64,000 nucleotides of DNA from SB25 sp050180705 (GCA_050180705.1 JBFXDX010000002.1:372001-436000), one strand, 5' to 3'. Shown: positions 16,301 through 24,617, counted from the first letter of the stretch. Made by a program: numbers and translations. Notes: a model not told the origin generated them from the sequence alone.

Positions 16301-17803
16301 CTTAAGTCCTTTTTTGATGAATACAAAGTTGAGGTATGGAACAAGCAATACAGCAACAATAATCGATACTATAAGTGCAAGCCCAATAACTAAAGGTAGT
16401 GTGTTTACGAATTCTCCCGAGGTTCCAGGAAGAAAAATCATAAGTGGAAAATATGCTGATATAATGGCTAGTGTGGCTGTAACTATTGGGGTAAACAGAT
16501 CTTTTGCACTTTGAATTGCTGCGTGCCAAGGTGAAATTCTATGGTCTAACTTCTCAACATAATTATCGATTACAACAATTGAGTTATCCACAATCATTCC
16601 AAGTACAATGATAAGGCCAGCTAGCGAAACAGTGTGTAGTTCGATTCCAAAGAAGTACATTCCGCTAAGTGTAATTAGTACTGCAATAGGAACTGTAATA
16701 CCAGCAACAGATGCCACTCTTAACGGAAGCAATAGCATTGTAACTATAATTACAGCAACAATGGCAATCATGAATTCATGTAGAAAATTACCTACAGCAT
16801 CATCTACATATTTTGGTAGTTCAGATATTTTAGCAACCTGAATATCCGATGGACAATTCTTTTTAAAGTTTTCGAGTGCATTGTCAACATCCTTTCCGAA
16901 TTGAACAATGTTGTTGCCCGGTTGCATCTCCAATGATAGCAGGATGGTTTTCATCCCATTTTGCTTGATGTAGCTGTCTGGGTCATCATATTTGCGTTCA
17001 ATTGTAGCGATATTTTTTAGGCGAACTACATTTCCATTTGGATCGGAGTAAACGATTTGATCGGCAAGTTCCTTCTCAGACTCAAAGTTTGGAGGAAAGT
17101 GAACAGCCATGTTGTATTTGCCATCCTTTAGTTCTCCAGCATAGTTTACCATTCCGTTTAACTGGTAAGCCCCCAGTAACGACAAGGTTTTGATATTGTA
17201 TTCGTTGAGTAGTTCGGGTTTTACATTTACAAATATTTTTTCCTTTTGAAGCCCATAACGCTTAATCTTTGATGTTGCAGGAATTTTACGGCATTCTGTT
17301 TCAAGTTTTTTGAGTTGCTCTTCTAGGTCTTTGTAACTCTTGGAGTCCGATGAAAGCGTTATAAGCATTGCTGCTGTATCTCCGAAATCAGAGTTTACAA
17401 TGAGTGCCAATACTCCAGATGGTAGTGACATCTTAAGATTGTTTAATCCCAGATTTAATTTGGACCAGAATCGATCGGCGTTTGTGACATCATCATTCAA
17501 TTCAACAAATATGTACATTATGCCCTCGCGTGAGTACGAGTAGGTTTTTGCCTTTTTTACTTCCTCGAATCCGAATATGTAGTTTTCGACCTCTTTGGTT
17601 AACTGTTCTTCAACCTCTGCCGAAGTTGCTCCAGGGTAAACACCAACTACTACGCCTTGTCTAATGGTGAATTTAGGATACTCGTTGCGGGGCATTATCA
17701 GTAAGGCTATAACTCCAACAGCCATTAGTAGTACAGCAATAATTATCACAATATTGTGATGTCGCATTGCTGCTTCAATTATTCCATTCTTTTTTGTCCT
17801 CAT
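13361..17803 (-). CDS. RND efflux permease fused to a TolC-family outer-membrane factor
   Basis: 1480 residues in one unbroken frame. Residues 1 to about 1030 are an RND (AcrB/HAE-like) permease: first helix at 18-38, two halves each with a periplasmic loop and a helix bundle, VDNSIVVIDN in TM4 near 405 (one of the two usual Asp residues is Asn) and VVRNGIILIDY near 929 where AcrB has Lys. About 1027-1050 looks like a signal peptide (TVVILLIVLPFVSENAKAQ), with an AxA-type site. The remaining 430 residues are a TolC family protein (LDSCKNLALENNRKIKEAKNNL, two helical-hairpin repeats). A 1-base gap separates it from the upstream adaptor gene. The fusion would give pump and channel in 1:1 ratio, possibly separated by signal peptidase. 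A metal or hydrophobic substrate cannot be decided; HAE-like features favour organic compounds. Confidence 0.88.
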   Translation of the reverse strand: MRTKKNGIIEAAMRHHNIVIIIAVLLMAVGVIALLIMPRNEYPKFTIRQGVVVGVYPGATSAEVEEQLTKEVENYIFGFEEVKKAKTYSYSREGIMYIFVELNDDVTNADRFWSKLNLGLNNLKMSLPSGVLALIVNSDFGDTAAMLITLSSDSKSYKDLEEQLKKLETECRKIPATSKIKRYGLQKEKIFVNVKPELLNEYNIKTLSLLGAYQLNGMVNYAGELKDGKYNMAVHFPPNFESEKELADQIVYSDPNGNVVRLKNIATIERKYDDPDSYIKQNGMKTILLSLEMQPGNNIVQFGKDVDNALENFKKNCPSDIQVAKISELPKYVDDAVGNFLHEFMIAIVAVIIVTMLLLPLRVASVAGITVPIAVLITLSGMYFFGIELHTVSLAGLIIVLGMIVDNSIVVIDNYVEKLDHRISPWHAAIQSAKDLFTPIVTATLAIISAYFPLMIFLPGTSGEFVNTLPLVIGLALIVSIIVAVLLVPYLNFVFIKKGLKKSKSDKKGNSFLDWLQKWFDFTLEKAFHHRNWTILGAVTILLFSFYLFSNIDQELFPEVERNQFAVEVYLPTGSSLESTASIVDSLETVLLNDKRVVTVTSFIGTSSPRFHTMYAPNMPAPNYGQLMINTISDKATREIVNEYNKKYADNFANAHVKWKILAMQLNKSPIEIRISSDSIKDIRSVQSQVESIIQNTKHIAWMRNDWDQKQQNVRIELDKDKANRLGYSKGFVATSLMVGLDGIPLTTIWENDYPVEVRLTQDTKEQKSIKTIQDQTITSLSSFSALPLRSFAQIKPEWTEGTIAHRNGTRTLTVSLDNETGTMASAIFNEIKPQVDKLELPAGATIDYGGDFEGQKETFIPMEIALGLSIVLIFFILLFQFKKSKLSLLILSTMLLGIPGAAIGLSLVGYPFSLTAFIGVTSLCGMVVRNGIILIDYACELKKNDKKMTVKEAALAAGKRRMRPIFLTAAAASVGVIPMILSGSPLWGPLGTVICFGLLISMVLTLYVLPILYSWIYSDKPNKRGFWSVPASKTVVILLIVLPFVSENAKAQTALSLDSCKNLALENNRKIKEAKNNLSISEEQKKAAFTHYFPTASAMAVALKSTDYLLKAKTPEMNLPVYDGDPANISAATQFAYIPPMSIGLIDYINTASITLTQPIFTGGRIINGNKLAKTAIEINKEKQALTTSEVLVRAEELYWTIINLQEKTKTLEKYRQLLDTLQRDVTVSYNAGLVQRTDLLKVQLKHNEIEVNQMKLRDGISISKQALCQHLGIGYDSTMTLTTALSESESPLNLYIQPETAVENRSEYKMLSNVVKVEKLQKEITIGENLPQAAIGVAGYYLDMMDNSTTNSIAFATISIPITDWWEGKHKINQNRIKVANAVNQLEETAELLKLQVIQTNNELNQCYFQIEVAKKSVKQAEENLKITNDNYHAGVVSMSDLLEAQSAWLSALDSLTEAQCNYQIKKAEYLKETNRYK

Positions 17804-17804
17804 A

Positions 17805-18836
17805 CTACAAACTAATTAGGCTGTTTTCGGATAATTTATCGTTTCCTTCGCAAACAACTATTTGAGATGTGGTTAATCCCGATTTAACTTCGATATATTT
17901 TTCGTAGTATGTTCCAATTAATATGGCTTGCTTTTTTACCCTATTCGAGTTAGAGTCTACGACATAAACAAAAGAGTTTCCTTGGCTATCGATAGATGCA
18001 CTTTGGTAGGGGATTAGCATTACTTTTTTTTCCGATTTTATGTTGAGGGCAACATCGCATACCATGCCTGGTTTTAAATCAAGGTTAGGATTGTCGACAA
18101 GAATTTTAACTTCGTAGGTACGTGCTATTGCATCGGCAACGGGGCTAACCTTAGTAATAACTCCTTCGAAGTTTTTATTGTCGAGTGCCGATACTGTGAT
18201 ATTTGAGTTGATACCTTTCTTTATTTTCCCAATTTCATTCTCTGGAACCGATATTTTTACGTAAACTTTGTTGATATGAACCAATTCCAATGGTGCCGAT
18301 ATGATATTTATTGATGACATTCCAGGTTCGATGTTCTTGCGACCAATAATACCGTCTGCTGGAGCTCGAAGGTTACATTTGTCGAGATTGTTGTCCGATA
18401 AATCTAGTGCCAGTTTCGCCTGCTCTAGGTTTGTTTCCATTTCAACCCATTTTATCTCTGGCAAACTACCCTCGTCATGAACTTTCTTTAATCGATCATA
18501 TGCATCTTTTGCTTGTTGATATTTGGCCTTTGATATATCACGTAGATTCTGTAGGTCATTCTTCTCAATAGTTGCCAGAAGTTGATCTTTTTTTACTGCA
18601 TCGCCTGCATCCACAAGTACCGTTTCAACTCTTCCTGTTGTTTGGAAGGTAAGGGGAATTGTCTGCGAAGCTTCAATACTACCGCTATACCTTAGGTTTG
18701 TGCTTATTGCTTCAGCCTTAACTGTTGCAACTGTAACCTTTAGAGGTTTTTCTCCTAGGGTTTTTACTTCGTTTTGTTTCGAATTACATCCGAAAAGAAT
18801 GGCAATTCCTATTGCCCAGTAAATTTTACTACTCAT
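17805..18836 (-). CDS. RND efflux periplasmic adaptor lipoprotein (HlyD/MFP family)
   Basis: 343 residues from the ATG at 18836, chosen because MSSKIYWAIGIAILFGCNSKQ is a lipoprotein signal with the lipobox Cys at residue 17. An upstream in-frame ATG (18878) would overlap the operator. Domains: beta-barrel start LRYSGSIEASQTIPL, biotinyl-lipoyl half motif GRVETVLVDAGDAVKKDQLLA (first 20 residues read), a coiled-coil hairpin (about 95-145), then the second lipoyl half LRAPADGIIGRKNIEPG and the membrane-proximal domain. It links the inner-membrane pump to the outer-membrane channel. It is the first gene of the operon controlled by the TetR-type gene upstream. Confidence 0.9.
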   Translation of the reverse strand: MSSKIYWAIGIAILFGCNSKQNEVKTLGEKPLKVTVATVKAEAISTNLRYSGSIEASQTIPLTFQTTGRVETVLVDAGDAVKKDQLLATIEKNDLQNLRDISKAKYQQAKDAYDRLKKVHDEGSLPEIKWVEMETNLEQAKLALDLSDNNLDKCNLRAPADGIIGRKNIEPGMSSINIISAPLELVHINKVYVKISVPENEIGKIKKGINSNITVSALDNKNFEGVITKVSPVADAIARTYEVKILVDNPNLDLKPGMVCDVALNIKSEKKVMLIPYQSASIDSQGNSFVYVVDSNSNRVKKQAILIGTYYEKYIEVKSGLTTSQIVVCEGNDKLSENSLISL

Positions 18837-18875
18837 AGTTGTCCGCTTGTTTGTTTTCCTTTTTATTTTTTTGTG

Positions 18876-18895
18876 CATACTGAACGACCGGTATG
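18876..18895. promoter_or_regulatory. Putative TetR-type operator, site 1
   Basis: The 20-mer CATACTGAACGACCGGTATG is an imperfect palindrome with perfect outer arms CATAC/GTATG. It lies 40 bases upstream of the adaptor start. The same pattern recurs upstream of the regulator gene (19566-19585) and at 18913-18932, so it is the likely binding site of the adjacent TetR-family protein. Confidence 0.75.
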
Positions 18896-18912
18896 TGTGT
18901 TTTGTGATTTAA

Positions 18913-18932
18913 AGTACTGAACGATCAGTGTG
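18913..18932. promoter_or_regulatory. Putative TetR-type operator, site 2
   Basis: AGTACTGAACGATCAGTGTG shares TACTGAACGA with site 1; its core ACTGAACGATCAGT is nearly palindromic. The centre is 37 bases from the centre of site 1, about 3.5 helical turns. It lies between the regulator stop (18972) and the adaptor start, where the efflux promoter must be. Confidence 0.65.
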
Positions 18933-18971
18933 TTTTGGTTTGTCAAAAAAAATTAATGAATTGCATTCAAA

Positions 18972-19559
18972 TTAAAGTTTCATCAAATTATACAGTTCAT
19001 AAAGCTGGTCGCGCAATGCTTCTATAGCCTTTTTAGGTGAATTATTAATGATAAGATTGCCCGCTATTCCCATGTTGAGCGAATAGAAATTTAAAGCCAT
19101 GTTTGTGGGATTAATGTCTTTTCTTATTTCGTTGTTTTCAATGGCTTTTTTTATAATTTCTTCAATATGCTCAAATTCATTTAGAATAAGTTGTTCTTTT
19201 TCATTAGCGTATCTTGGGTAATGTCGAAAGGCATCAATTAATAGTGATAAATAGTTAATGGGTATAAAGTTGTTGTGCCTACCCACTATTTTTTCGATAA
19301 CTTCTTCTGCAATTTTTACGCATTCGTCAATATATTCCTTTAGAGTATTTCCTTTAAATGGAATGAAAAAATCATTAATTGGAAGATATTTGTCTATAAC
19401 TGCTTTGAAGAGATCTTCCTTGTTTGTGAAATGATGGTATAAGGCTCCTTTGGTAAAGCCAATTGCTTTGCTAATTTCACTTATAGATACAGCCTCGTAA
19501 CTCCTGCTTAAAAATAAGCCATATGCTTGATCTATAATATACTCTCTTGTGTCACTCAT
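18972..19559 (-). CDS. TetR/AcrR family transcriptional regulator
   Basis: 195 residues. The N-terminal helix-turn-helix is clear: AYGLFLSRSYEAVSISEISKAIGFTKGALYHHF (positions 13-45; the recognition helix is around TKGALYHHF), followed by the NKEDLFKAVIDKY linker typical of the family. The C-terminal ligand domain is variable, as expected. It is transcribed in the same direction as, and upstream of, the adaptor and pump genes. Three copies of one palindrome (18876, 18913, 19566) flank it. The copy upstream overlaps the region just past a TATATTTG -7 element, which suggests autorepression and repression of the efflux genes. The inducing ligand is unknown. Confidence 0.9.
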   Translation of the reverse strand: MSDTREYIIDQAYGLFLSRSYEAVSISEISKAIGFTKGALYHHFTNKEDLFKAVIDKYLPINDFFIPFKGNTLKEYIDECVKIAEEVIEKIVGRHNNFIPINYLSLLIDAFRHYPRYANEKEQLILNEFEHIEEIIKKAIENNEIRKDINPTNMALNFYSLNMGIAGNLIINNSPKKAIEALRDQLYELYNLMKL

Positions 19560-19565
19560 AACTTA

Positions 19566-19593
19566 CATACTAAACGATCGGTATGCAAATATA
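19566..19593 (-). promoter_or_regulatory. Regulator promoter -7 element with operator site 3
   Basis: CATACTAAACGATCGGTATG (19566-19585) is the best palindrome of the three operator copies. It directly abuts TATATTTG on the minus strand (19586-19593), a perfect Bacteroidota TAnnTTTG -7 box. The operator would therefore cover the transcription start of the TetR gene, seven bases before its ATG. No clear -33 element was found at the right distance. Confidence 0.7.
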
Positions 19594-19730
19594 CTTTCTT
19601 TTTTAAATTTAGTTTCAGTGAATTAAAAATATTAACCTATTTAGCTCAGTTTAACATGTTTGCGTTATGGCTATATATCACCGAAAGTCCTGGTACACCT
19701 GCTTTTTATATGATTTGGAGCTCGAAAAAA

Positions 19731-21380
19731 TTATTCTATAATTTCTTTTATTGGTATTCCCATTGATCCGTTTGGCCATGTAATTCCTAGTAAGGTCGAT
19801 AGGCTAGGGGCAATGTCGTACATGTTTATTGGTGTTAGTATCGATTTACGCTTTACTTTCCATCCATACCATATTAAGGGAACGTGTGTATCGTAGTCGT
19901 ATGCTGAGTTTCCCGAAGATATTGAACCGTTCCGTTCAACCCATCCTGGTTCTAAGTTTATAATTACATCACCCGATCTCCGCTGGTTGAAACTATTCTG
20001 GAATTTAATCATTATACCATTTGCAAAATTTGCCGATTGTAAAATGTGAGCAGTGGTACTATTCGCAACTCCCGAAAATTCTAGCATAAAGTCGGCAACT
20101 TTTTGCTGGATATCGGCCAGTTTAATATTAGAGTCTTCAATTAATCTTCGGTTCAAATAAATTTGTTTTTCGTGATAAGCGGTAACCCATGCACCTTGTC
20201 CATAAATTGCATTTAGGTAACTTCCCAGTAATATCATTGCCTTTTTGGGATCGAAATATCCTCCTGGTATTTTCGATTTTTCAAGGTAATCGGGCGACGA
20301 CGATATTCCTTGATCTGAAGTTAGAATTACCAAAACATTCTCTTTCCCAATATTCATTGATAGAAAATCCATAAAATGGGCAATCTCTTTATCAAGTCGT
20401 AGATAGGTGTCTTCCATTTCTATTGAATGAGGGCCATATTTCTGTCCAATGTTACGGTTGGCGCTGAATGTTAGGCAAAGTAAATCGGTATTGTCGTCGG
20501 TACCTAGGTTTTCACCAATAATTGCAGCAATTGCCATATCCTTTATAAGAAGATTGCCGTAGGGCGTTTCTGTGAGTTTCCCAAAGTTGGTTGTGGGTTG
20601 CTGTTTCCCAATAATACCATCTACAAGAGACTTTAACTTATCAATAAGACGTTGTTTGGTTTCAACCGATTTGACCTTTGCGGTATCAGCCTCCTCGTAG
20701 CTCTGAATTGGATTAAGGGCTTTCCACTCTCTTTCTGAGTATAGTTTTGAGAATCCTTTGTTGTTAAAGGTATCAACCCATACTGGTAATGTTTCCGCAA
20801 AATAATTGCTTGTAACAAAATTTCCTTTTTCCTTGTCGTACCAGTAAACGCCTGTAGCATTATGCCCAGACAAGAGGATTGCAGAGGCTGGGTCTAACGA
20901 AATGCCTATTACTTTAGAATTAGGGTTGTTAAGTACTATTTCGTCGCCAATTGTACTAGTTACTAGGTTTTTAGCGGAGAATTTTCCGCTAAAGAAACTT
21001 CCTCCTAGAGTTTCTGTTTTTTCATCAGCCGTAGCATATATTTCTTCGCCATTAACTCTCGAAAACCATTTGTCGGAAATAATTCCATGTACCGAAGGAT
21101 TTGTACCTGTTGATATGGTTGCAATTCCTGGATATGGTTGTGTAAGTAAATAGTTGAATCGGGCATTTTTACAGTAAGCCCCTTCGTTGGCGAGAAGTTT
21201 GAAACCGTTATCGCTAAATTTATCCCAGTAACGGCTTATATAGTCGAAACGCATTTGACTTACTACTATTTCGACAATGAGTTTCGGTTTTTCCGATGGA
21301 ATTGCTCTGTTTTGTTGACCTAATGATATATTATAGTTTAAACTTAGAATACAGAAAAAGAGTAAAATACGTTTTGACAT
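19731..21380 (-). CDS. PafA-like alkaline-phosphatase superfamily protein, probably inactive
   Basis: 549 residues from ATG 21380 (signal peptide MSKRILLFFCILSL ... SLGQ). The whole chain follows the fold of secreted PafA-type phosphatases (VVSQMRFDYISRYWDKF, STGTNPSVHGI, GPHSIEMEDTYLRLD, YDYDTHVPLIWYG). Compared with the recalled PafA sequence, almost every catalytic residue is replaced: first metal Asp to Ser41, nucleophile Thr to Pro82, the oxyanion-side Asn to Asp103, Lys/Arg to Asp163/Ala165, metal Asp and His to Arg309 and Gln313, metal His to Gln357 (Asp356 kept) and metal His to Gly490. The reading frame is intact and the scaffold well conserved, so it looks maintained. It may bind a ligand or protein rather than hydrolyse phosphate esters. 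It lies between the efflux regulator and the M14 peptidase gene. Confidence 0.82.
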   Translation of the reverse strand: MSKRILLFFCILSLNYNISLGQQNRAIPSEKPKLIVEIVVSQMRFDYISRYWDKFSDNGFKLLANEGAYCKNARFNYLLTQPYPGIATISTGTNPSVHGIISDKWFSRVNGEEIYATADEKTETLGGSFFSGKFSAKNLVTSTIGDEIVLNNPNSKVIGISLDPASAILLSGHNATGVYWYDKEKGNFVTSNYFAETLPVWVDTFNNKGFSKLYSEREWKALNPIQSYEEADTAKVKSVETKQRLIDKLKSLVDGIIGKQQPTTNFGKLTETPYGNLLIKDMAIAAIIGENLGTDDNTDLLCLTFSANRNIGQKYGPHSIEMEDTYLRLDKEIAHFMDFLSMNIGKENVLVILTSDQGISSSPDYLEKSKIPGGYFDPKKAMILLGSYLNAIYGQGAWVTAYHEKQIYLNRRLIEDSNIKLADIQQKVADFMLEFSGVANSTTAHILQSANFANGIMIKFQNSFNQRRSGDVIINLEPGWVERNGSISSGNSAYDYDTHVPLIWYGWKVKRKSILTPINMYDIAPSLSTLLGITWPNGSMGIPIKEIIE

Positions 21381-21418
21381 ATAATTGTACGTTGATTTGA
21401 GCCCCAAAACTAATTGAT

Positions 21419-24400
21419 TTAGTTGATATGGATTATCTTTTTTGAAACAGTTTTTCCGTTACATTTAATTTTAACAATATAGATGTTTTGCGATGCTTTA
21501 CTTGTGTTGTATTCGTTATGCGTCCAATTCCATCTATATTCTCCTTCGGAGAGGTTGCCTTCGAAAACATTAAGTACTAAGTGTCCAGATATATCGAATA
21601 TTGAGATGTTAACGTAAGTGGGTTTGCCTATCTCACAAGTAATGGTTGTTTTATCCTTAAACGGATTCGGACTCACTGTAAATTGTTTTATTGTTTTAGG
21701 AACATTGCTAATACCAGTTTGATTTAGTATTATGGTATAGGTTGAGTCGCGGTAAACTTTAACATTGCCTTGAGCAGAGTCGAATCCATCCATCGTTACA
21801 GAGTAATTACTGTTTTGACCAAATGGCGCGTTGACAAAGTTTACTGTACCTGAACTACTTGTTGTTTGTTGGTTTTGATTGAAGTTTACAGTGGCACCCT
21901 CAATTGAACTACCACTATAATTTTTAACTAGAAATGATACATTGGAGTAGTTTGTGAAATCTGCAGAATAATCTATATCGCTCCAGTAAACGTTCACTAA
22001 TCCGTTTCCTAATTCAACATTTTCGTAAAGAACCTTAAACGGAACTTCCCCTTTGGAAATGTTGTTGAATATTGCATTGCCTTCGGCATCAGTGGCAATT
22101 GTTTGATTGTTGCAGATTACAGATAGACCTTCTTGTGGGGTTTCATTAATTTTTACAGCAAAGTTGATAGTTTGAGTATTGGTTGGGATATTGATATAAT
22201 CAATCCATGCACAATCCGATCCTGCGTAAGAGTTACCATCCTTTATGTATTTCCATACAAAAGAATGTGTCCCTGTTGTAATAGAGTATAGTTCTTCGTC
22301 CCAAGAAATTTCTCCGCTCCAGCTTCCGACTTCAACATCATCTATGTAAAATTTAAGGAAATCGTAGCCGCTTTCCGATGAAACTCTTCGCGCAAAGGAA
22401 ATTGTTCCATCTTCAATTATGTTTAATGTTAATGACATTGTTGTTTGCTGGCTATTGCCAATAGGTGCCGATTTCATGCAGAAGTCGCCGTTGTATGCAG
22501 TAGTGTTTTCCCGGCTCCAGTTTCCATTGGCAAAGGTTATTCCTTCTGGAATACTTGTTTCAAAATTTTCGGGAGTGGCCGCCTTTAAGTATACTGATGC
22601 TAGACTGGTTTGAGGAAGTTCAACCTTGATAATTTGACCGGCAAAACCTTCTTTTGTGAGTTTTAGATAATCCGTGCCGATGAAAAGATTCCCTAATTCA
22701 AAGAACCCGTTGCTATCGGTATTTGTGTTATTATTTCCATCTACAATGGAAACTGAAACGCCTTCAATGGGCTCGTTAGTCTCTGCGTTATAAATATATC
22801 CCGAGATACTTTGCTTTTCAATTAATTTTAAGGAGAAGGAGAAATTTGTTGATGTTAGATTTCTTCGATACGTTGTGCTATAAAATCCATCGGCAGATAT
22901 TGAAATCTGAACAGTACCTGTTGGAACAGAGTTGATTGAAAATTCTCCGTTACTATTGGTTGTGGTTTGATACTCTGAACTTCCTGATGTGACAGTTAAA
23001 GAGGCTCCTGTGATAGGCTGATTGTCGGTGTTGTTTAAAACAGTTCCCGATATATTTTGATTGGTTGTACTTCCGTCAAGTACAACATTTATGATTTTGC
23101 TTTCGTTGCTGTTAATTGCAACATTGTTAACTGTATAGTCGGTATAACCTTTAGAGGAGTAGGTGATGCTGTATGTGCCAGGTGCAATCATTCTGTAATA
23201 ATTTCCGAAATTGGAGTTGGTGAAAACCTCGGAACTATCTGTATCGTGGTTAAGCACTGTAATTTTTGCATGTAATGGTTCTCCCGATGAGTTTGTGACA
23301 CTACCATAAAATCCAGTATAAACTAATTCTATGTAGTTTAGCATAGAGGCCTTAATGTATTCCCAGTATGCAGGAAGTAAATCGGTACTGAGAAGTTTGG
23401 TGTCCGATATTTCGAATGTTATTTCCCGACAGTGATGCCAGTAGTTCATGTAATCCTGACGACCTCCAGCAACTACATACCAATCGCCACCATGGGTAAC
23501 ACCATTGTTTTCTCCAGTAAAATAATCGGAAGGACTGTATTTGTGAATGGTATCAGCATATGCACGGCTAACGGTGTAGAACCAGTCATTATCGGCATGC
23601 GGATTGTCCGACGAAACCCATGTATCCCATGGGTAATTTGCTAACTCGGTTCCACCGTGGAAGTTTGCCGAAATAGTAAAGTTGTGTTGATTTGCAAAGT
23701 TCATCATGGCAGTGGTTTCTAGTTGCCATGAATTTCCGTCGGGGTGGTCTCCTACCCGGGGATCTGGAAAGTTGCGGTTTAAATCAACGTTATTCCCATT
23801 GTAGCGGGTCGATCCACTAACCGTGCTATTTCCGTAATTGTATGTACCATCGGGGTTGGCGTTCGGGTTGATATAAATAGCCATGTTGTCAACCATTTGT
23901 CTAATTCTAGGGTCGACATCGTAATTGCTGAGCAGGTAGTCAATCAACCTAAGCATTAGCACATAGCCAGTAGTTTCATCGCCATGGATTGTGCTTGTAT
24001 AGAACACTTCGGGTTCTGCTTCGTTTGTTGTTACATTGTTGGAAATCTTTACCACGTAAAGTTTTCGACCATCAATGGTTGTTCCAATAGAATCGAGTTT
24101 GCAAAGATTTGGGTAGTCACTTTCAAATTTTTTCATCATTGCACGATACACCTCATAGGTTGGGTATCTATTCCATTCCGACATCTGACTGATGTCGGTT
24201 GCCATGCTTAATACCTTGGTTGGCAAAAGCGATGGATTGGTTAGTATTTCAACCTTATATCCTAATTTGATGATTTTTTCAAACTCACTTGAATTTGCAT
24301 AGGCCCAAACTGTATCATTGTGTACTTTATCAATGGAGACAATGCGTGTTATTTCTGAATTAACTTTGTTCTTGTCTGGTTCAACAAACCTGAAATATTT

Positions 24401-24466
24401 TTCGGTACGTTGCGAAAGTGCATTCAGCGATAATAGCGATAGCAGAAGGAATAATATTTGCCTCAT
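21419..24466 (-). CDS. Secreted M14 zinc carboxypeptidase with regulatory-like domains and T9SS sorting domain
   Basis: 1015 residues. Signal peptide 1-18. The M14 catalytic domain spans about 95-375, with zinc ligands H161 and E164 (HGDE), H270 (ANFHGG) and catalytic E352 (EITFEIS), plus NPNANPDG and NVDLNRNF for substrate binding. Three carboxypeptidase-regulatory-like beta domains follow (about 385-465, 470-545, 550-625), then a jelly-roll-like region (about 630-760), two further small beta repeats and a type IX secretion C-terminal domain (VSPNPFKDKTTI ... KKIIHIN). The protein should be exported through the T9SS and anchored or released. It probably removes C-terminal residues from extracellular peptides. 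The active site is complete, unlike the phosphatase-like neighbour. A 20-base perfect palindrome lies just upstream. Confidence 0.92.
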   Translation of the reverse strand: MRQILFLLLSLLSLNALSQRTEKYFRFVEPDKNKVNSEITRIVSIDKVHNDTVWAYANSSEFEKIIKLGYKVEILTNPSLLPTKVLSMATDISQMSEWNRYPTYEVYRAMMKKFESDYPNLCKLDSIGTTIDGRKLYVVKISNNVTTNEAEPEVFYTSTIHGDETTGYVLMLRLIDYLLSNYDVDPRIRQMVDNMAIYINPNANPDGTYNYGNSTVSGSTRYNGNNVDLNRNFPDPRVGDHPDGNSWQLETTAMMNFANQHNFTISANFHGGTELANYPWDTWVSSDNPHADNDWFYTVSRAYADTIHKYSPSDYFTGENNGVTHGGDWYVVAGGRQDYMNYWHHCREITFEISDTKLLSTDLLPAYWEYIKASMLNYIELVYTGFYGSVTNSSGEPLHAKITVLNHDTDSSEVFTNSNFGNYYRMIAPGTYSITYSSKGYTDYTVNNVAINSNESKIINVVLDGSTTNQNISGTVLNNTDNQPITGASLTVTSGSSEYQTTTNSNGEFSINSVPTGTVQISISADGFYSTTYRRNLTSTNFSFSLKLIEKQSISGYIYNAETNEPIEGVSVSIVDGNNNTNTDSNGFFELGNLFIGTDYLKLTKEGFAGQIIKVELPQTSLASVYLKAATPENFETSIPEGITFANGNWSRENTTAYNGDFCMKSAPIGNSQQTTMSLTLNIIEDGTISFARRVSSESGYDFLKFYIDDVEVGSWSGEISWDEELYSITTGTHSFVWKYIKDGNSYAGSDCAWIDYINIPTNTQTINFAVKINETPQEGLSVICNNQTIATDAEGNAIFNNISKGEVPFKVLYENVELGNGLVNVYWSDIDYSADFTNYSNVSFLVKNYSGSSIEGATVNFNQNQQTTSSSGTVNFVNAPFGQNSNYSVTMDGFDSAQGNVKVYRDSTYTIILNQTGISNVPKTIKQFTVSPNPFKDKTTITCEIGKPTYVNISIFDISGHLVLNVFEGNLSEGEYRWNWTHNEYNTSKASQNIYIVKIKCNGKTVSKKIIHIN

Positions 24467-24476
24467 AAAACTGCGT

Positions 24477-24496
24477 ATTTTACTTCGAAGTAAAAT
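24477..24496. promoter_or_regulatory. 20-base perfect palindrome upstream of the M14 peptidase gene
   Basis: ATTTTACTTCGAAGTAAAAT is perfectly self-complementary. Its near end is 11 bases before the peptidase ATG, so it would lie in the leader or around the transcription start. It could be an operator or an mRNA hairpin (no loop, so an operator is more natural). Confidence 0.45.
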
Positions 24497-24617
24497 TACT
24501 TTATTTTATGCAGTGTTCGAAAGGGTTAGGTCTTATTTTACATTTTTATAATGTATTTTTTATCTTATCACCGTAGAATCTTAATCCTGTGCAAATTATA
24601 ATTGTACAATAGAAAAT

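Noticed and set aside
18837..18878. Longer start for the efflux adaptor at ATG 18878
   Set aside because: It would put a charged stretch before the lipoprotein signal and overlap the operator; ATG 18836 begins a good lipobox signal.
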